Shown here: piece after piece, positions 1 through 12,987 of the stretch
How positions within the stretch are numbered: the stretch's first letter is position 1
Layout: each line of letters opens with the position of its first letter
Assembly: GCA_021292105.1 (NCBI GenBank)
Contig: CM037870.1
Span: 61,530,167 to 61,594,166 of the forward strand
Source: Anadara kagoshimensis
Taxonomy: Eukaryota; Mollusca; Bivalvia; Arcoida; Arcidae
DNA: 64,000 nt
Reading direction: 5' to 3'
The notes under the pieces: model-generated
Database searches by the model: none
What the model saw: the letters and a program-made list of their open reading frames with translations, nothing else
Told to the model about the DNA's origin: nothing
Made by a program: the position numbers and the translations under genes

Positions 1-239
1 CAAATAGTCTTAAAAACTCGCAGTAAAGTAAATATTAAGTAATTTTTCCGCCTCGAGTGATTTTTTTTTTTTTTTTTTTATTATAACCTTTTTTGAATTT
101 TTTGTCTGCTGGCCGGGTTGGCTATCCTACCGCATGTTTCAATAAGTCATAAGAAGACATATTTAACATACTGGTCCCAAAAGACTCCTTAAATATAGGG
201 GAATATAAATAAATCTGCTACTCGGGAAAGGTCATACAT

Positions 240-376
240 CTTGTAGTGTGAGAAAGTTTATGAGTGCGTTTGACGAAGGACGGTAATTTCCACCTGGTGC
301 TCCGGCTTTCTTTACTATCTAAGCACATATCTCCTCGATATAAGTGAAAGAATCTTGACAGGGCGTAAAACACCAT
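240..376 (+). mobile_element. SINE 3' fragment
   Basis: The order of short motifs (GTGAGAAAGTTTATGAG, a CCGGCTTTCTTTACTATC stretch, then GATATAAGTGAAAGAATC and GGGCGTAAAACACC) matches the 3' body and tail seen again at 31330-31575 and 45123-45345. This is the common molluscan tRNA-derived SINE tail. The tRNA-like head is missing. The tail is the sequence that recurs, inverted, in every unit of the 90-bp array at 6.65-10.97 kb. Confidence 0.6.
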
Positions 377-1079
377 CACTCTCGAATTTCAAAAGTTGAA
401 CATGACTTTTTTTAGGAATGAGTCAATTAATGAGTCTTCAGTCTCCATAATATCACTACTAAGGTATAAGGTATATAGTACAACTCATATAAACTTTGAA
501 ATGTAATGGTCCTAAAAAAAGATGGACCAGAAATGATGACTAAAAATTCTAAAAGGCTCACCATTTCCAGTTTAATTGGAATTTTGAGAAATTAAAAGAC
601 ATTTTTGTTAAAGGGAGATAACCCATATTACCAAAACCATTGCCTCAAAAAATTCAAAGCTTTATTTATTTATTTTTTTGTATGAAAACGTACTGTAATA
701 ATTTTTCTATATAGTGTTATGGTTATATTGGTTGATATGCTAAATATCTGAGATGTTAACCAAGTGTCCGATTTTTTTTTAAATAAGCAATATTACTAAT
801 AAAAAGTCCAGACTGAATAACCCGCTGTTACCACCAAAGTTCCAAATAAAAAAATATGGAAGATAACTACCAAAAATAGGTATACTATACATGCTAGCTG
901 TATATAGGTTCTTGTTACTTTTCAAAAACTGACTAAAACTAAAAAAAATACTATCCTATTTTGTTGGTTATCATGGAAAAGGCCTGTTAGAGTTTAAGTT
1001 TTGTGGTTGGTTACCATATACCCCTTTAAAAAAAAACCATGCATTCATACATGCCATAACCGATAAGGAGTGTATTCCG

Positions 1080-1127
1080 AAACAGCAGTCTAGTGCTGTA
1101 AAATAAAAACTGGTATAATATGTAATT
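1080..1127 (+). repeat. dispersed repeat fragment
   Basis: The stretch from CAGTCTAGTGCTGTAAAAT to GGTATAATATGTAAT is nearly identical to 49732-49778 inside the peptidase gene, and a more diverged copy lies at 56305-56400. It is the right end of an unidentified interspersed repeat. Confidence 0.6.
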
Positions 1128-1616
1128 TAATTAATTAATATAAATTTAAATGTCATAAACCGTATTTTTAATGTACTGTATGATTAAATTCAATCAAATG
1201 ATATATGGCAACGGAAACGGCACCGTAAAATTTGAGTTTGGTCATTTTATTATTTGTACCCATGCACTAATTGGGTACAATATCACCAAAATGAGTGATA
1301 TGTGATACCGAAGTTCGTTGGCCGTTTTACATGTACTTAGAGCTCGTGTAGACAAACGTCATAATGTTCTATTTCAGCGTAACACACCCATTCATAGGAA
1401 AAAAGTGTTTAGATTCTAAATTTCTTGCTAAATCAAACTATCCTTGAAACGTAATTTGTGATTTTGAATTTTTTTTAAAAATGATTAGCAAAGTATTACT
1501 TATTACTGGGTAATATTTGTGACACCTGTTGATGGCTGTATGGTCAGATAGCTAACCAGTCATTACCTAGCATTGTAAGGTAAATATATTTACATATGTA
1601 AATGTATATCACCTGA

Positions 1617-4600
1617 TGCACAATGCAGGCCTGTCGACAATTTATCAATTAGCTAACAAAATAATGCCGAACAGGCAGCTTAATTTGACCCCCTCGTTAG
1701 CTATATATAGGCAGCTTTTTGGCAACCAGCTATACTTATCTCGGCATCTGATACATGCACAATGCAGACCTGTAACCATTTAACAATTAGCTAACGAAAT
1801 AATGCCAAATAGGCAGCTTAATTCGGTCCCCTCGTTAGCTATACCTAGGCAGCTTCTCAGCCACTAGCTATACATATCTCTCCACTAGCTATACATATCT
1901 CTCCACTAGCTATACATATCTCGGCCACTAGCTATACATATCTCGGCCACTAGCTATACATATCTCGGTCACTAGCTATAGATATCTCGGCCACCAGCTA
2001 TACATATCTCGGCCACTAGCTATACATATCTCGGCCACTAGCTATACATATCTCGGCCACTAGCTATACATATCTCGGCCACGCTATACATATCTCGGAT
2101 ACATATCTCGGTCACTAGCTATACATATCTCGGCCACTAGCTATACATATCTCGGCCACTAGCTATACATATCTCGACCACTAGCTAAACATATCTCGGC
2201 CACTAGCTATACATATCTCGGCCACTAGCTATACATATCTCGGTCACTAGCTATACATATCTCGGCCACTAGCTAAACATATCTCGGTCACTAGCTATAC
2301 ATATCTCGGCCACTAGCTATACATATCTCGGCCACTAGCTATACATATCTCGGTCACTAGCTATACATATCTCGGATACATATCTCGGCCACTAGCTATA
2401 CATATCTCGGCCACTAGCTATACATATCTCGGTCACTAGCTATACATATCTCGGCCACTAGCTATACATATCTCGGTCACTAGCTATACATATCTCGGTC
2501 ACTAGCTAAACATATCTCGGTCACTAGCTATACATATCCCGGCCACTGGCTATACATATCTCGGCCACTAGCTATACATATCTCGGATACATATCTCGGC
2601 CACTAGCTATACATATCTCGGTCACTAGCTATACATATCTCGGTCACTAGCTATACATATCTCGGATACATATATCGGCCACTAGCTATACATATCTCGA
2701 TCACTAGCTATACATATCTCGACCACTAGCTATAGATATCTCGGTCACTAGCTATACATATCTCGGTCACTAGCTAAACATATCTCGGTCACTAGCTATA
2801 CATATCCCGGCCACTAGCTATACATATCTCGGCCACTAGCTATACATATCTCGGATACATATCTCGGCCACTAGCTATACATATCTCGGATACATATCTC
2901 GGCCACGCTATACATATCTCGGATACATATCTCGGCCACTAGCTATACATATCTCAGCCACGCTATACATATCTCGGCCACTGGCTATACATATCTCGGC
3001 CACTAGCTATACATATCTCGGCCACGCTATACATATCTCGGATACATATCTCGGCCACTAGCTATACATATCTCGGCCAAGCTATACATATCTCGGCCAC
3101 TAGCTATACATATCTCAGATACATATCTCGGCCACTAGCTATACATATCTCGGCCACGCTATACATATCTCGAATACATATCTCGGCCACTAGCTATACA
3201 TATCTCGGCCACGCTATACATATCTTTGCCACTAGCTATACATATCTCGGCCACGCTATACATATCTCGGCCACTAGCTATACATATCTCGGATACATAT
3301 CTCGGTCACTAGCTATACATTTCTCGGTCACTAGCTATACATATCTCGGTCACTAGCTATACATATCTCGGATACATATCTCGGTCACTAGCTATACATA
3401 TCTCGGATACATATCTCGGTCACTAGCTATACATATCTCGGTCACTAGCTATACATATCTCGGTCACTAGCTATACATATCTCGGTCACTAGCTATACAT
3501 ATCTCGGTCACTAGCTATACATATCTCGGCCACTAGCTATACATATCTCGGATATATATCTCGGTCACTAGCTATACATATCTCGGCCACTAGCTATACA
3601 TATCTCGGTCACTAGCTATACATATCTCGGTCACTAGCTATACATATCTCGGTCACTAGCTATACATATCTCGGCCACGCTATACATATCTCGGTCACTA
3701 GCTATACATATCTCGGTCACTAGTTATACATATCTCGGCCACGCTATACATATCTCGGCCACTAGCTATACATATCTCGGATACATATCTCGGTCACTAG
3801 CTATACATATCTCGGTCACTAGCTATACATATCTCGGCCACGCTATACATATCTCGGTCACTAGCTATACATATCTCGGTCACTAGTTATACATATCTCG
3901 GCCACGCTATACATATCTCGGCCACTAGCTATACATATCTCGGATACATATCTCGGTCACTAGCTATACATATCTCGGCCACGCTATACATATCTCGGTC
4001 ACTAGCTATACATATCTCGGATACATATCTCGGTCACTAGCTATACATATCTCGGATACATATCTCGGTCACTAGCTATACATATCTCGGTCACTAGCTA
4101 TACATATCTCGGTCACTAGCTATACATTTCTCGGCCACGCTATACATATCTCGGCCACTAGCTATACATATCTCGGATACATATCTCGGTCACTAGCTAT
4201 ACATATCTCGGTCACTAGCTATACATATCTCGGTCACTAGCTATACATATCTCGGATACATATCTCGGTCACTAGCTATACATATCTCGGTCACTAGCTA
4301 TACATATCTCGGTCACTAGCTATACATATCTCGGCCACTAGCTATACATATCTCGGCCACTAGCTATACATATCTCGGTCACTAGCTATACATATCTCGG
4401 TCACTAGCTATACATATCTCGGTCACTAGCTATACATATCTCGGCCACTAGCTATACATATCTCGGCCACTAGCTATACATATCTCGGATATATATCTCG
4501 GTCACTAGCTATACATATCTCGGCCACTAGCTATACATATCTCGGTCACTAGCTATACATATCTCGGTCACTAGCTATACATATCTCGGTCACTAGCTAT

Positions 4601-5409
4601 ACATATCTCGGCCACGCTATACATATCTCGGTCACTAGCTATACATATCTCGGTCACTAGTTATACATATCTCGGCCACGCTATACATATCTCGGCCACT
4701 AGCTATACATATCTCGGATACATATCTCGGTCACTAGCTATACATATCTCGGCCACGCTATACATATCTCGGTCACTAGCTATACATATCTCGGATACAT
4801 ATCTCGGTCACTAGCTATACATATCTCGGATACATATCTCGGTCACTAGCTATACATATCTCGGTCACTAGCTATACATATCTCGGTCACTAGCTATACA
4901 TATCTCGGCCACGCTATACATATCTCGGCCACTAGCTATACATATCTCGGATACATATCTCGGTCACTAGCTATACATATCTCGGTCACTAGCTATACAT
5001 ATCTCGGTCACTAGCTATACATATCTCGGATACATATCTCGGTCACTAGCTATACATATCTCGGTCACTAGCTATACATATCTCGGTCACTAGCTATACA
5101 TATCTCGGCCACTAGCTATACATATCTCGGCCACTAGCTATACATATCTCGGTCACTAGCTATACATATCTCGGTCACTAGCTATACATATCTCGGTCAC
5201 TAGCTATACATATCTCGGCCACGCTATACATATCTCGGCCACTAGCTATACATATCTCGGATACATATCTCGGTCACTAGCTATACATATCTCGGCCACG
5301 CTATACATATCTCGGATACATATCTCGGCCACTAGCTATACATATCTCGGCTACAAAACAGCCGAGCTTATCGTTAGATGAGTGTTAAACTTTTGACAGG
5401 CCTGTACTG
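1617..5409. mobile_element. TIR element with 22-bp array inside (family A, copy 1)
   Basis: The right end reads GTTAAACTTTTGACAGG then CCTGTACTG, followed by TA. Its reverse complement begins CAGTACAGGCCTGTC and continues into AAAAGTTTAACA, the terminal motif also found at both ends of 12779-12987 and 30044-31071. The left end is decayed (CAGGCCTGTCGACAATTTATC from 1626) and has been duplicated: 1617-1753 and 1754-1878 are two copies of the same leading segment (ATTAGCTAAC, then AATAATGCC, then GGCAGCTTAAT). Between the ends lies the 22-bp array. CAGT-type ends and flanking TA suggest a non-autonomous Tc1/mariner-like element; no transposase is present. Confidence 0.65.
1862..5350. repeat. 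22-bp minisatellite array, about 3.5 kb
   Basis: The dominant unit is CTCGGCCACTAGCTATACATAT (22 bases, split here only by description: CTCGGCCAC / TAGCTATACATAT), with a CTCGGTCAC variant. Shorter variants lack CTA (about 20 bases) or reduce to CTCGGATACATAT (13 bases). Longer blocks recur: the rare CTCGGATATATATC variant occurs at 3547 and 4492 in a similar variant context, so segments of roughly 0.94 kb were duplicated within the array. The unit core (TATCTCGG and ACTAGCTAT) is shared with the 73-bp array at 30.1-31.0 kb. Confidence 0.95.
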
Positions 5410-5411
5410 TA

Positions 5412-6654
5412 TTTTGTGCAACTCTCTGTCAACATGGAATTGTGTATCATAACCTTATTGTTTGGAACATACACATTCAATTATGACTCCAATTTCGCTC
5501 ATACATGTAGCGCGTCATTAGGTAACAGGTGTATGTTAACATTTTGCATCATCAAATTACGCATGTATATTATTAATACTAGTATTGCTTTTTGAGCAGG
5601 GACCCATGTAGCTAGGTTTCTGGTTTAAGTGTAGATATTCACTGCACGTATTCTATTAGATGTGACTGACAGCTATAAAAATGTGGAAATTAGGAAAACT
5701 GAATAGGCGAAAACATCAATGCTTCATGGCAAAACTGTTTAATTTTTTTCTGATTATATCAATATAAAATAAATCTTGAGAATCACCTAAAAACCTATTT
5801 AACTAATGGCATTTTACTGCATTTAAATAACATTAAATAAATGAACAAATAAACTGTCAATATCTGCATGCATATTTGACTTTGAAACGACATTTTAAAA
5901 GTCCTAAAAAACTAGGCTATGAATCCTTTTAAAAGACAACACAAAAACTAGATTTTGAAAAGACATTTCAAAGAAGACCCTCGAAGAACTCCCAGAAACT
6001 AGGTTATGAATTATTTGAAAACGTTCCAACAGAAACTAGGCTTTGAAACGAGATTTAAAAATGCAAAAGCAAATGCACATAAAAATACAATACAAGCGAG
6101 TAGGACAGCAAGACAATACCAATCAGGACATTTTGGTAACATGTACAGTTTAAGGCGTAATTCTTCAAACTGTTTTTAAGAGGGTTATATTGTTGTACTG
6201 ATTGGCTCATTACTAGAATAATGGGCTAAGAGGTCTGCTTTATTATATGGGCTGAGTGCGCTAGCAAGATCAATATAATTTAAAAACATTATTGCGTATA
6301 CATACCAGATTATAAACGTATAAATCTTAACTGGCTTGACTAGAGCGTAAAACATTATTACTTACAGTTGTCTAACCGTGCACATTTTATTTTTCGTTCT
6401 TCTCGCCATTTCAAAACACAAGTACACGTGTACCTGAAAGTTGTATCTTCTTAATAAGCGTCTATGAAAACATTTAAGCCTTTTTAAACTACAAATATTT
6501 ATTCTTCATTTGAATAAATATCGACTCTTTTGAAAAAAATATTAAAAAGTAAACATAGATCTAAGTTCAAGATAAAGGCAAATATTTTCCATGACGTTTC
6601 AGATTTTTTGCAATGTCAAGGTCATAAATACAACACAATTTTTTATAGTGGAGT
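5412..6654. other. gene-free spacer
   Basis: AT-rich spacer between two arrays. Around 5880-6060 a loose repetition of phrases such as TTTGAAACGA and AACTAGGCTATGAAT is visible (three to four diverged copies). No coding signal is apparent. Confidence 0.6.
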
Positions 6655-9600
6655 TGAGATGTGTTTCACCCCTCAGTCAAGATTCTTGCTCTCACTTACT
6701 TGCTGTTAGTCATTGCATGGTGGAAAAAGACTGAGTTGAGTGGACTTTTTGTTTTACGCCCTAGTCAAGATTCTTGCACTCACTTACTTGCTGTTAGTCA
6801 TTGCATGGTGGGGAAAGACTGAGTTGAGTGGACTTTTTGTGTTTTACGCCCCAGTCAAGATTCTTGCACTCACTAACTTGCTGTTAGTCATTGCACGGTG
6901 GGGAAAGACTGAGTTGAGCGGACGTATTGTGTTTTACGCCCAGTCAAGATTCTTGCACTCACTTACTTGCTGTTAGTCATTGCATGGTGGGGAAAGACTG
7001 AGTTGAGTGGACTTTTTGTGTTTTACGCCCCAGTCAAGATTCTTGCACTCACTAACTTGCTGTTAGTCATTGCACGGTGGGGAAAGACTGAGTTGAGCGG
7101 ACGTATTGTGTTTTACGCCCAGTCAAGATTCTTGCACTCACTTACTTGCTGATAGTTATTGCATGGTGGGGAAAGACTGGGTTGAGTGGACTGTTTGTGT
7201 TTTACGCCCCAGTCAAGATTCTTGTACTCACCTGCTTGCTGATAGTTATTGCATGGTGGGGAAAGACTGAGTTGAGTGGACTTTTTGTGTTTTACGCCCC
7301 AGTCAAGATTCTTGCACTCACTTACTTGCTGATAGTTATTGCATAGTGGGGAAAGACTGAGTTGAGTGGACCAATTGTGTTTTATGCCCCAGTCAAGATT
7401 CTTGTACTCACTTGCTTGCTGATAGTTATTGCATAGTGGGGAAAGACTGAGTTGAGTGGACCAATTGTGTTTTACGCCCCAGTCAAGATTTTTGCACTCA
7501 CTTACTTGCTGATAGTTATTGCATGGTGGGGAAAGACTGAGTTGAGTGGACTTTTTGTGTTTTACGCCCCAGTCAAGATTCTTGCACTCACTTACTTGCT
7601 GTTAATTATTGCACGGTGGGGAAAGACTGAGTTGAGTGGACTTTTTGTGTTTTACGCCCCAGTCAAGATTTTTGCACTCACTCACTTACTGTTAGTTATT
7701 GCATGGTGGGGAAAGACTGAGTTGAGTGGACGTATTGTGTTTTACGCCACAGTCAAGATTCTTGCACTCACTTACTTGCTGTAAGTTATTGCACGGTGGG
7801 GAAAGACTGAGTTGAGTGGACTTTTTGTGTTTTACGCCACAGTCAAGATTCTTGCACTCACTTACTTGCTGTTAGTTATTGCATGGTGGGGAAAAACTGA
7901 GTTGAGTGGACTTTTTGTGTTTTACGCCCCAGTCAAGATTCTTGCACTCACTTACTGTTAGTTATTGCACGGTGGGGAAAGATTGAGTTGAGTGGACGTA
8001 TTGTGTTTTACACCACAGTCAAGATTCTTGCACTCACTTACTTGCTGTTAGTTATTGCATGGTGGGGAAAGACTGAGTTGAGTGTACGTATTGTGTTTCA
8101 CACCCCAGTCAATATTCTTGTACTCACCTGCTTGCTGTTAGTTATTGCACGGTGGGGAAAGACTGAGTTGAGTGGACGTATTGTGTTTCACCCCTCAGTC
8201 AAGATTCTTGCACTCACTTACTTGCTGTTAGTTATTGCATGGTTGAAAAAGACTGAGTTAAGTGGACCAATTGTGTTTTACGCCCCAGTCAAGATTCTTG
8301 CACTCACTTGCTGTTAGTCATTGCATGGTTGAAAAAGACTGAGTTAAGTGGACCAATTGTGTTTTACGCCCCAGACAAGATTCTTGTACTCATTTGCTTG
8401 CTGTTAGTTATTGCACGGTGGGGAAAGACTGAGTTGAGTGGACGTATTGTGTTTTACGCCCCAGTCAAGATTCTTGCACTCACTTACTTGCTGTTAGTTA
8501 TTGCTCGGTGGGGAAAGACTGAGTTGAGTGGACCAATTGTGTTTTACGCCCCAGACAAGATTCTTGTACTCATTTGCTTGCTGTTAGTTATTGCACGGTG
8601 GGGAAAGACTGAGTTGAGTGGACGTATTGTGGTTAACGCCCCAGTCAAGATTCTTGCACTCACTTACTTGCTGTTAATTATTGCACGGTGGGGAAAAGAC
8701 TGAGTTGAGTGGACTTTTTGTGTTTTACGCCCCAGTCAAGATTTTTGCACTCACTCACTTACTGTTAGTTATTGCACGGTTGGAAAAGACTGAGTTGAGC
8801 GGACGTATTGTGTTTTACGCCCCAGTCAAGATTCTTGCACTCACTTACTGTTAGTCATTGCATGGTGGGGAAAGACTGAGTTGAGTAGACCAATTGTGTT
8901 TTACGCCACAGTCAAGATTCTTGCACTCACTTACTTGCTGTTAGTTATTGCACGGCTGGGAAAGACTGAGTTGAGTGGACTTTTTGTGTTTTACGCCCCA
9001 GTCAAGATTTTTGCACTCACTCACTTACTGTTAGTTATTGCACGGTTGGAAAAGACTGAGTTGAGGGGACGTATTGTGTTTTACCCCAGTCAAGATTCTT
9101 GCACTCACTTACTTGCTGTTAATTATTGCACGGTGGGGAAAGACTGAGTTGAGTGGACTTTTTGTGTTTTACGCCCAGTCAAGATTCTTGCACTCATTTA
9201 CTTGCTGTTAGTTATTGCACGGTGGGGAAAGACTTAGTTGAGCGGACGTATTGTGTTTTACGCCCCAGTCAAGATTCTTGCACTCACTTACTGTTAGTCA
9301 TTGCATGGTGGGGAAAGACTGAGTTGAGTAGACCAATTGTGTTTTACGCCACAGTCAAGATTCTTGCACTCACTTACTTGCTGTTAGTTATTGCACGGCT
9401 GGGAAAGACTGAGTTGAGTGGACTTTTTGTGTTTTACGCCACAGTCAAGAATCTTGCACTCGCTTACTGTTAGTTATTGCACGATGGGGAAAGACTGAGT
9501 TGAGTGGACTTTTGTGTTTTACCCCAGTCAAGATTCTTGCACTCACTCACTTGCTGTTAGTTATTGCACGGTGGGGAAAGACTGGGTTGAGTGGACTTTT

Positions 9601-10965
9601 TGTGTTTTACGCCCCAGTCAAGATTCTTGTACTCACTACTTGCTGATAGTTATTGCATGGTGGGGAAAGACTGAGTTGAGTGGACTTTTTGTGTTTTACG
9701 CCCCAGTCAAGATTCTTGCACTCACTTACTTGCTGTTAATTATTGCGGTGGGAAAGACTGAGTTGAGTGGACTTTTTGTGTTTTACGCCCCAGTCAAGAT
9801 TTTTGCACTCACTCACTTACTGTTAGTATTGCACGGTTGGAAAAGACTGAGTTGAGGGACGTATTGTGTTTTACACCCCAGTCAAGATTCTTGCACTCAC
9901 TTACTTGCTGTTAATTATTGCACGGTGGGGAAAGACTGAGTTGAGTGGACTTTTGTGTTTTACGCCCCAGTCAAGATTCTTGCACTCATTTACTTGCTGT
10001 TAGTTATTGCACGGTGGGGAAAGACTTAGTTGAGCGGACGTATTGTGTTTTACGCCCCAGTCAAGATTCTTGCACTCACTTACTGTTAGTCATTGCATGG
10101 TGGGGAAAGACTGAGTTGAGTGGACAATTGTGTTTTACCCACAGTCAAGATTCTTGCACTCACTTACTTGCTGTTAGTTATTGCACGGTGGGAAAGACTG
10201 AGTTGAGTGGACTTTTTGTGTTTTACGCCCCAGTCAAGATTTTTGCACTCACTCACTTACTGTTAGTTATTGCACGGTTGGAAAAGACTGAGTTGAGGGG
10301 ACGTATTGTGTTTTACACCCCAGTCAAGATTCTTGCACTCACTTACTTGCTGTTAATTATTGCACGGTGGGGAAAGACTGAGTTGAGTGGACTTTTTGTG
10401 TTTTACGCCCCAGTCAAGATTCTTGCACTCATTTACTTGCTGTTAGTTATTGCACGGTGGGGAAAGACTTAGTTGAGCGGACGTATTGTGTTTTACGCCC
10501 CAGTCAAGATTCTTGCACTCACTTACTGTTAGTCATTGCATGGTGGGGAAAGACTGAGTTGAGTAGACCAATTGTGTTTTACGCCACAGTCAAGATTCTT
10601 GCACTCACTTACTTGCTGTTAGTTATTGCACGGCTGGGAAAGACTGAGTTGAGTGGACTTTTTGTGTTTTACGCCACAGTCAAGAATCTTGCACTCGCTT
10701 ACTGTTAGTTATTGCACGATGGGGAAAGACTGAGTTGAGTGGACTTTTTGTGTTTTACGCCCCAGTCAAGATTCTTGCACTCACTCACTTGCTGTTAGTT
10801 ATTGCACGGTGGGGAAAGACTGGGTTGAGTGGACTTTTTGTGTTTTACGCCCCAGTCAAGATTCTTGTACTCACTTACTTACTGTTAGTTATTGCATGGT
10901 GGGGAAAGACTGAGTTGAATGGACAATTGTGTTTTACGCCCCAGTCAAGATTCTTGTACTTGCTT
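6655..10965. repeat. 90-bp minisatellite array, about 48 units
   Basis: The period is exactly 90 in most of the array (for example TTTACGCCCC at 7201, 7291 and later). A unit contains GTTTTACGCCCCAGTCAAGA, TTCTTGCACTCACTTACTTG, CTGTTAGTTATTGCACGGTG, GGGAAAGACTGAGTTGAGTG and GACTTTTTGT. Because 90 is divisible by 3, reading frames run through several units and give an artificial 30-residue hydrophobic repeat. Indels move the frame repeatedly, and I do not regard it as coding. Larger blocks (8.88-9.48, 9.85-10.11 and 10.23-10.72 kb) share the same run of variants, showing block duplications. The reverse complement of part of the unit is a SINE tail (GAATCTTGACTGGGGCGTAA). Confidence 0.95.
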
Positions 10966-11075
10966 GTGTGTCGTAGCGGTCAGTTTTGGTATGGTGATTG
11001 TCGAAAACCACCGAACTTCGGTTTCAGTTTATTCATGAATCGGTTCCGATATATTCACCAGAAGAGTGGTACATA
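10930..11075 (-). mobile_element. SINE remnant at the right edge of the 90-bp array
   Basis: Read on the minus strand, the sequence just outside the last unit gives AAACTGACCGCTACG followed by the tail AGAATCTTGACTGGGGCGTA. ACTGACCGCC followed by the same tail is the order in the SINE at 31330-31575. This suggests the array grew from the 3' end of a minus-strand SINE. Confidence 0.6.
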
Positions 11076-12778
11076 ATGACATATTATGTAATATATATCA
11101 TTACATAAACGATCAAGTTCTCTTCCAGTATGTAAATGTTAATATAATGCGAATTAAATTCGACAAGAAAACTGACAAACTTTCTCACAATATGATCTGT
11201 CCACGATGGATTCCAACCTAGGTGCGAGATAACTACTCATATTACACGGATCTCAAAACAATTTTTATCTACAATATTTTCCTAATCTTTCTGTATTCCC
11301 TCCCACAAATAAAATTTTAAAGAGACTAATGAAATTTTGAAATTGTTTACATGAAGTTTTATGTTGTTTTAATTTGGCTTAATTGAACGATTTTATGATG
11401 TTTTCTCCATTATGTCTAAGTTCTCAATAGCTCGCATTGACTTGTTAATTATATATTATGTCATTACGTAAAAAGCTGTTATCCACTACAGTAGTAAACA
11501 TTTCAGGTTTTAGGATATATATGTGAATCTTGATAAATAATAATGCGTAAATATTGAAAAATAAATCGTCCATGACAAACTACTTAATTTTCCCCTATCC
11601 AGTGATGTCTGAAGATGAGTCGAGAAGGCTCATATATGAATCTCATTTTAAAAAAGGTCGATGAAAAAGAGTTATATATCGCAAAACATAGTGTTACTGT
11701 AAAATTATAATTTCAATGCAGGCCTGGCTGAAAGACAACTGGGGTTTTATTATTTTTATTTTTATCATATTTTTTCAATTTATTTATTTATTTATTTATT
11801 TATTTATTTTGTGAGTGTAGTGTGAACAAAGTATATACATGTATTGCTAGACATGGTGCGACTGCCAAATACTATCTAGGATCTTAAGATGTAGCTTTAA
11901 ATTATTAAAATATATCATAACAATGTAATCCATCGTTTAGGAAAACCGTAATTACAAGAAAACTTGCAACTAGCAACACATTTCAAATAGAAATATGGAG
12001 ATCCGTTGACCTTGACTTAAATCAAATGTGGAGGTCAAGGTCATGTAACTTGCGATTTAAAAATGTGCAATATCCTGGTTATAAAAAAGATATACCATAT
12101 TTAAATGCTATTATGTCATCCCCATATGGCTCAGGTCCCTTATCGTTGCAGTGACAAGGGAGGTAATTGAGGTTTTCGGTTGTTAGTCCATGTCTATAGT
12201 CTACCTGGCTCCCGTTTCCCTCACTTTATTCCTACACTAAGATTTTCCAAAACTTGACTATTTTTTGGTGAATTTCTACGGAACTTAACATTCAGCTCTT
12301 TGACAATACTTGGATAGCTTGAAGCGATTTCTAAACAAAACCGGCTTTCATTCCTGAAAACCTTTAAAAGATAAGAGAATTACTAAGAATAAAATTTTGC
12401 TAGATTTAACTTAACAGGAATAATGGCCTACAACAGTGGAATTTTGTCTAGAACGTCCGAAAAATCACGTGCCACATTATGAGACCTACAGAAACAATGT
12501 ACATAATATGATTTCAAACGTAAATTTGATGCTTTTAGCGCACTCTGGTTAAAGGTCATTATTACACAGGGGTCTTACATACTCTCTTGTTTCGTTTTAG
12601 AATATATTTATCTGATTTTGTATTTATGAAATGCGTTTATTGTGACAGTGAACACGATAAAACTTTAATAAAAATATTTGTATAATAGAATAATTCACGT
12701 TTATATTAAAATCCTATTGCTTTGTGGATCCATAAAATAGGATTATCACCGCCCTATCAAAACTATCTTCAGGATATA
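11076..12778. other. gene-free flank with small repeats
   Basis: AT-rich intergenic sequence. It contains an (ATTT)n microsatellite at about 11776-11812 and a decayed family-B MITE at about 12236-12425 (CTAAGATTTTCC at the left, TAGATTTAACTTAACAGGAAT at the right). No coding signal is visible. Confidence 0.6.
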
Positions 12779-12987
12779 CAGTACAGTCCTGTCAAAAGTT
12801 TAACAATTAGCTAACGAAAAGCGGTTGAGGCTCGGCTGTTAAGTGACCAAGATATAAATAGCTACATGAAGTGGACTAAAACATAGCTGCTGCCGCAAAG
12901 CTGTATAGATATGCATGTAGCAGACAAGTGACTGAGATGAGCGAACAATTCGTAAGCTTAATGTTAAACTTTTGACAGCACTGTACT
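12779..12987. mobile_element. 209-bp MITE (family A, copy 2)
   Basis: The left end CAGTACAGTCCTGTCAAAAG continues into TTTAACAATTAGCTAACG. The right end, read backward, is AGTACAGTGCTGTCAAAAG continuing into TTTAACATTAAGC. The TIRs are about 35 bases with few mismatches. TA precedes the left end; the last base of the right end is lost. There is no internal array. Ends match copies 1 and 3. It lies 480 bases upstream of the peptidase start codon. Confidence 0.8.

Larger units (their letters stand above)
1..1616. other. gene-free flank
   Basis: AT-rich sequence with homopolymer runs and no coding signal on either strand. It contains a SINE 3' fragment (240-376) and a short dispersed-repeat fragment (1080-1127), listed separately. 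I see nothing else that can be named. Confidence 0.7.

Noticed and set aside
1862..5350. CRISPR-like array
   Set aside because: There are no unique spacers; units are contiguous 13-22 base repeats in a eukaryotic genome.
6740..11076. Series of open frames encoding a 30-residue hydrophobic repeat
   Set aside because: They follow from the 90-base period; frames shift at indels and different frames are open in different units. No start, splice or domain evidence.
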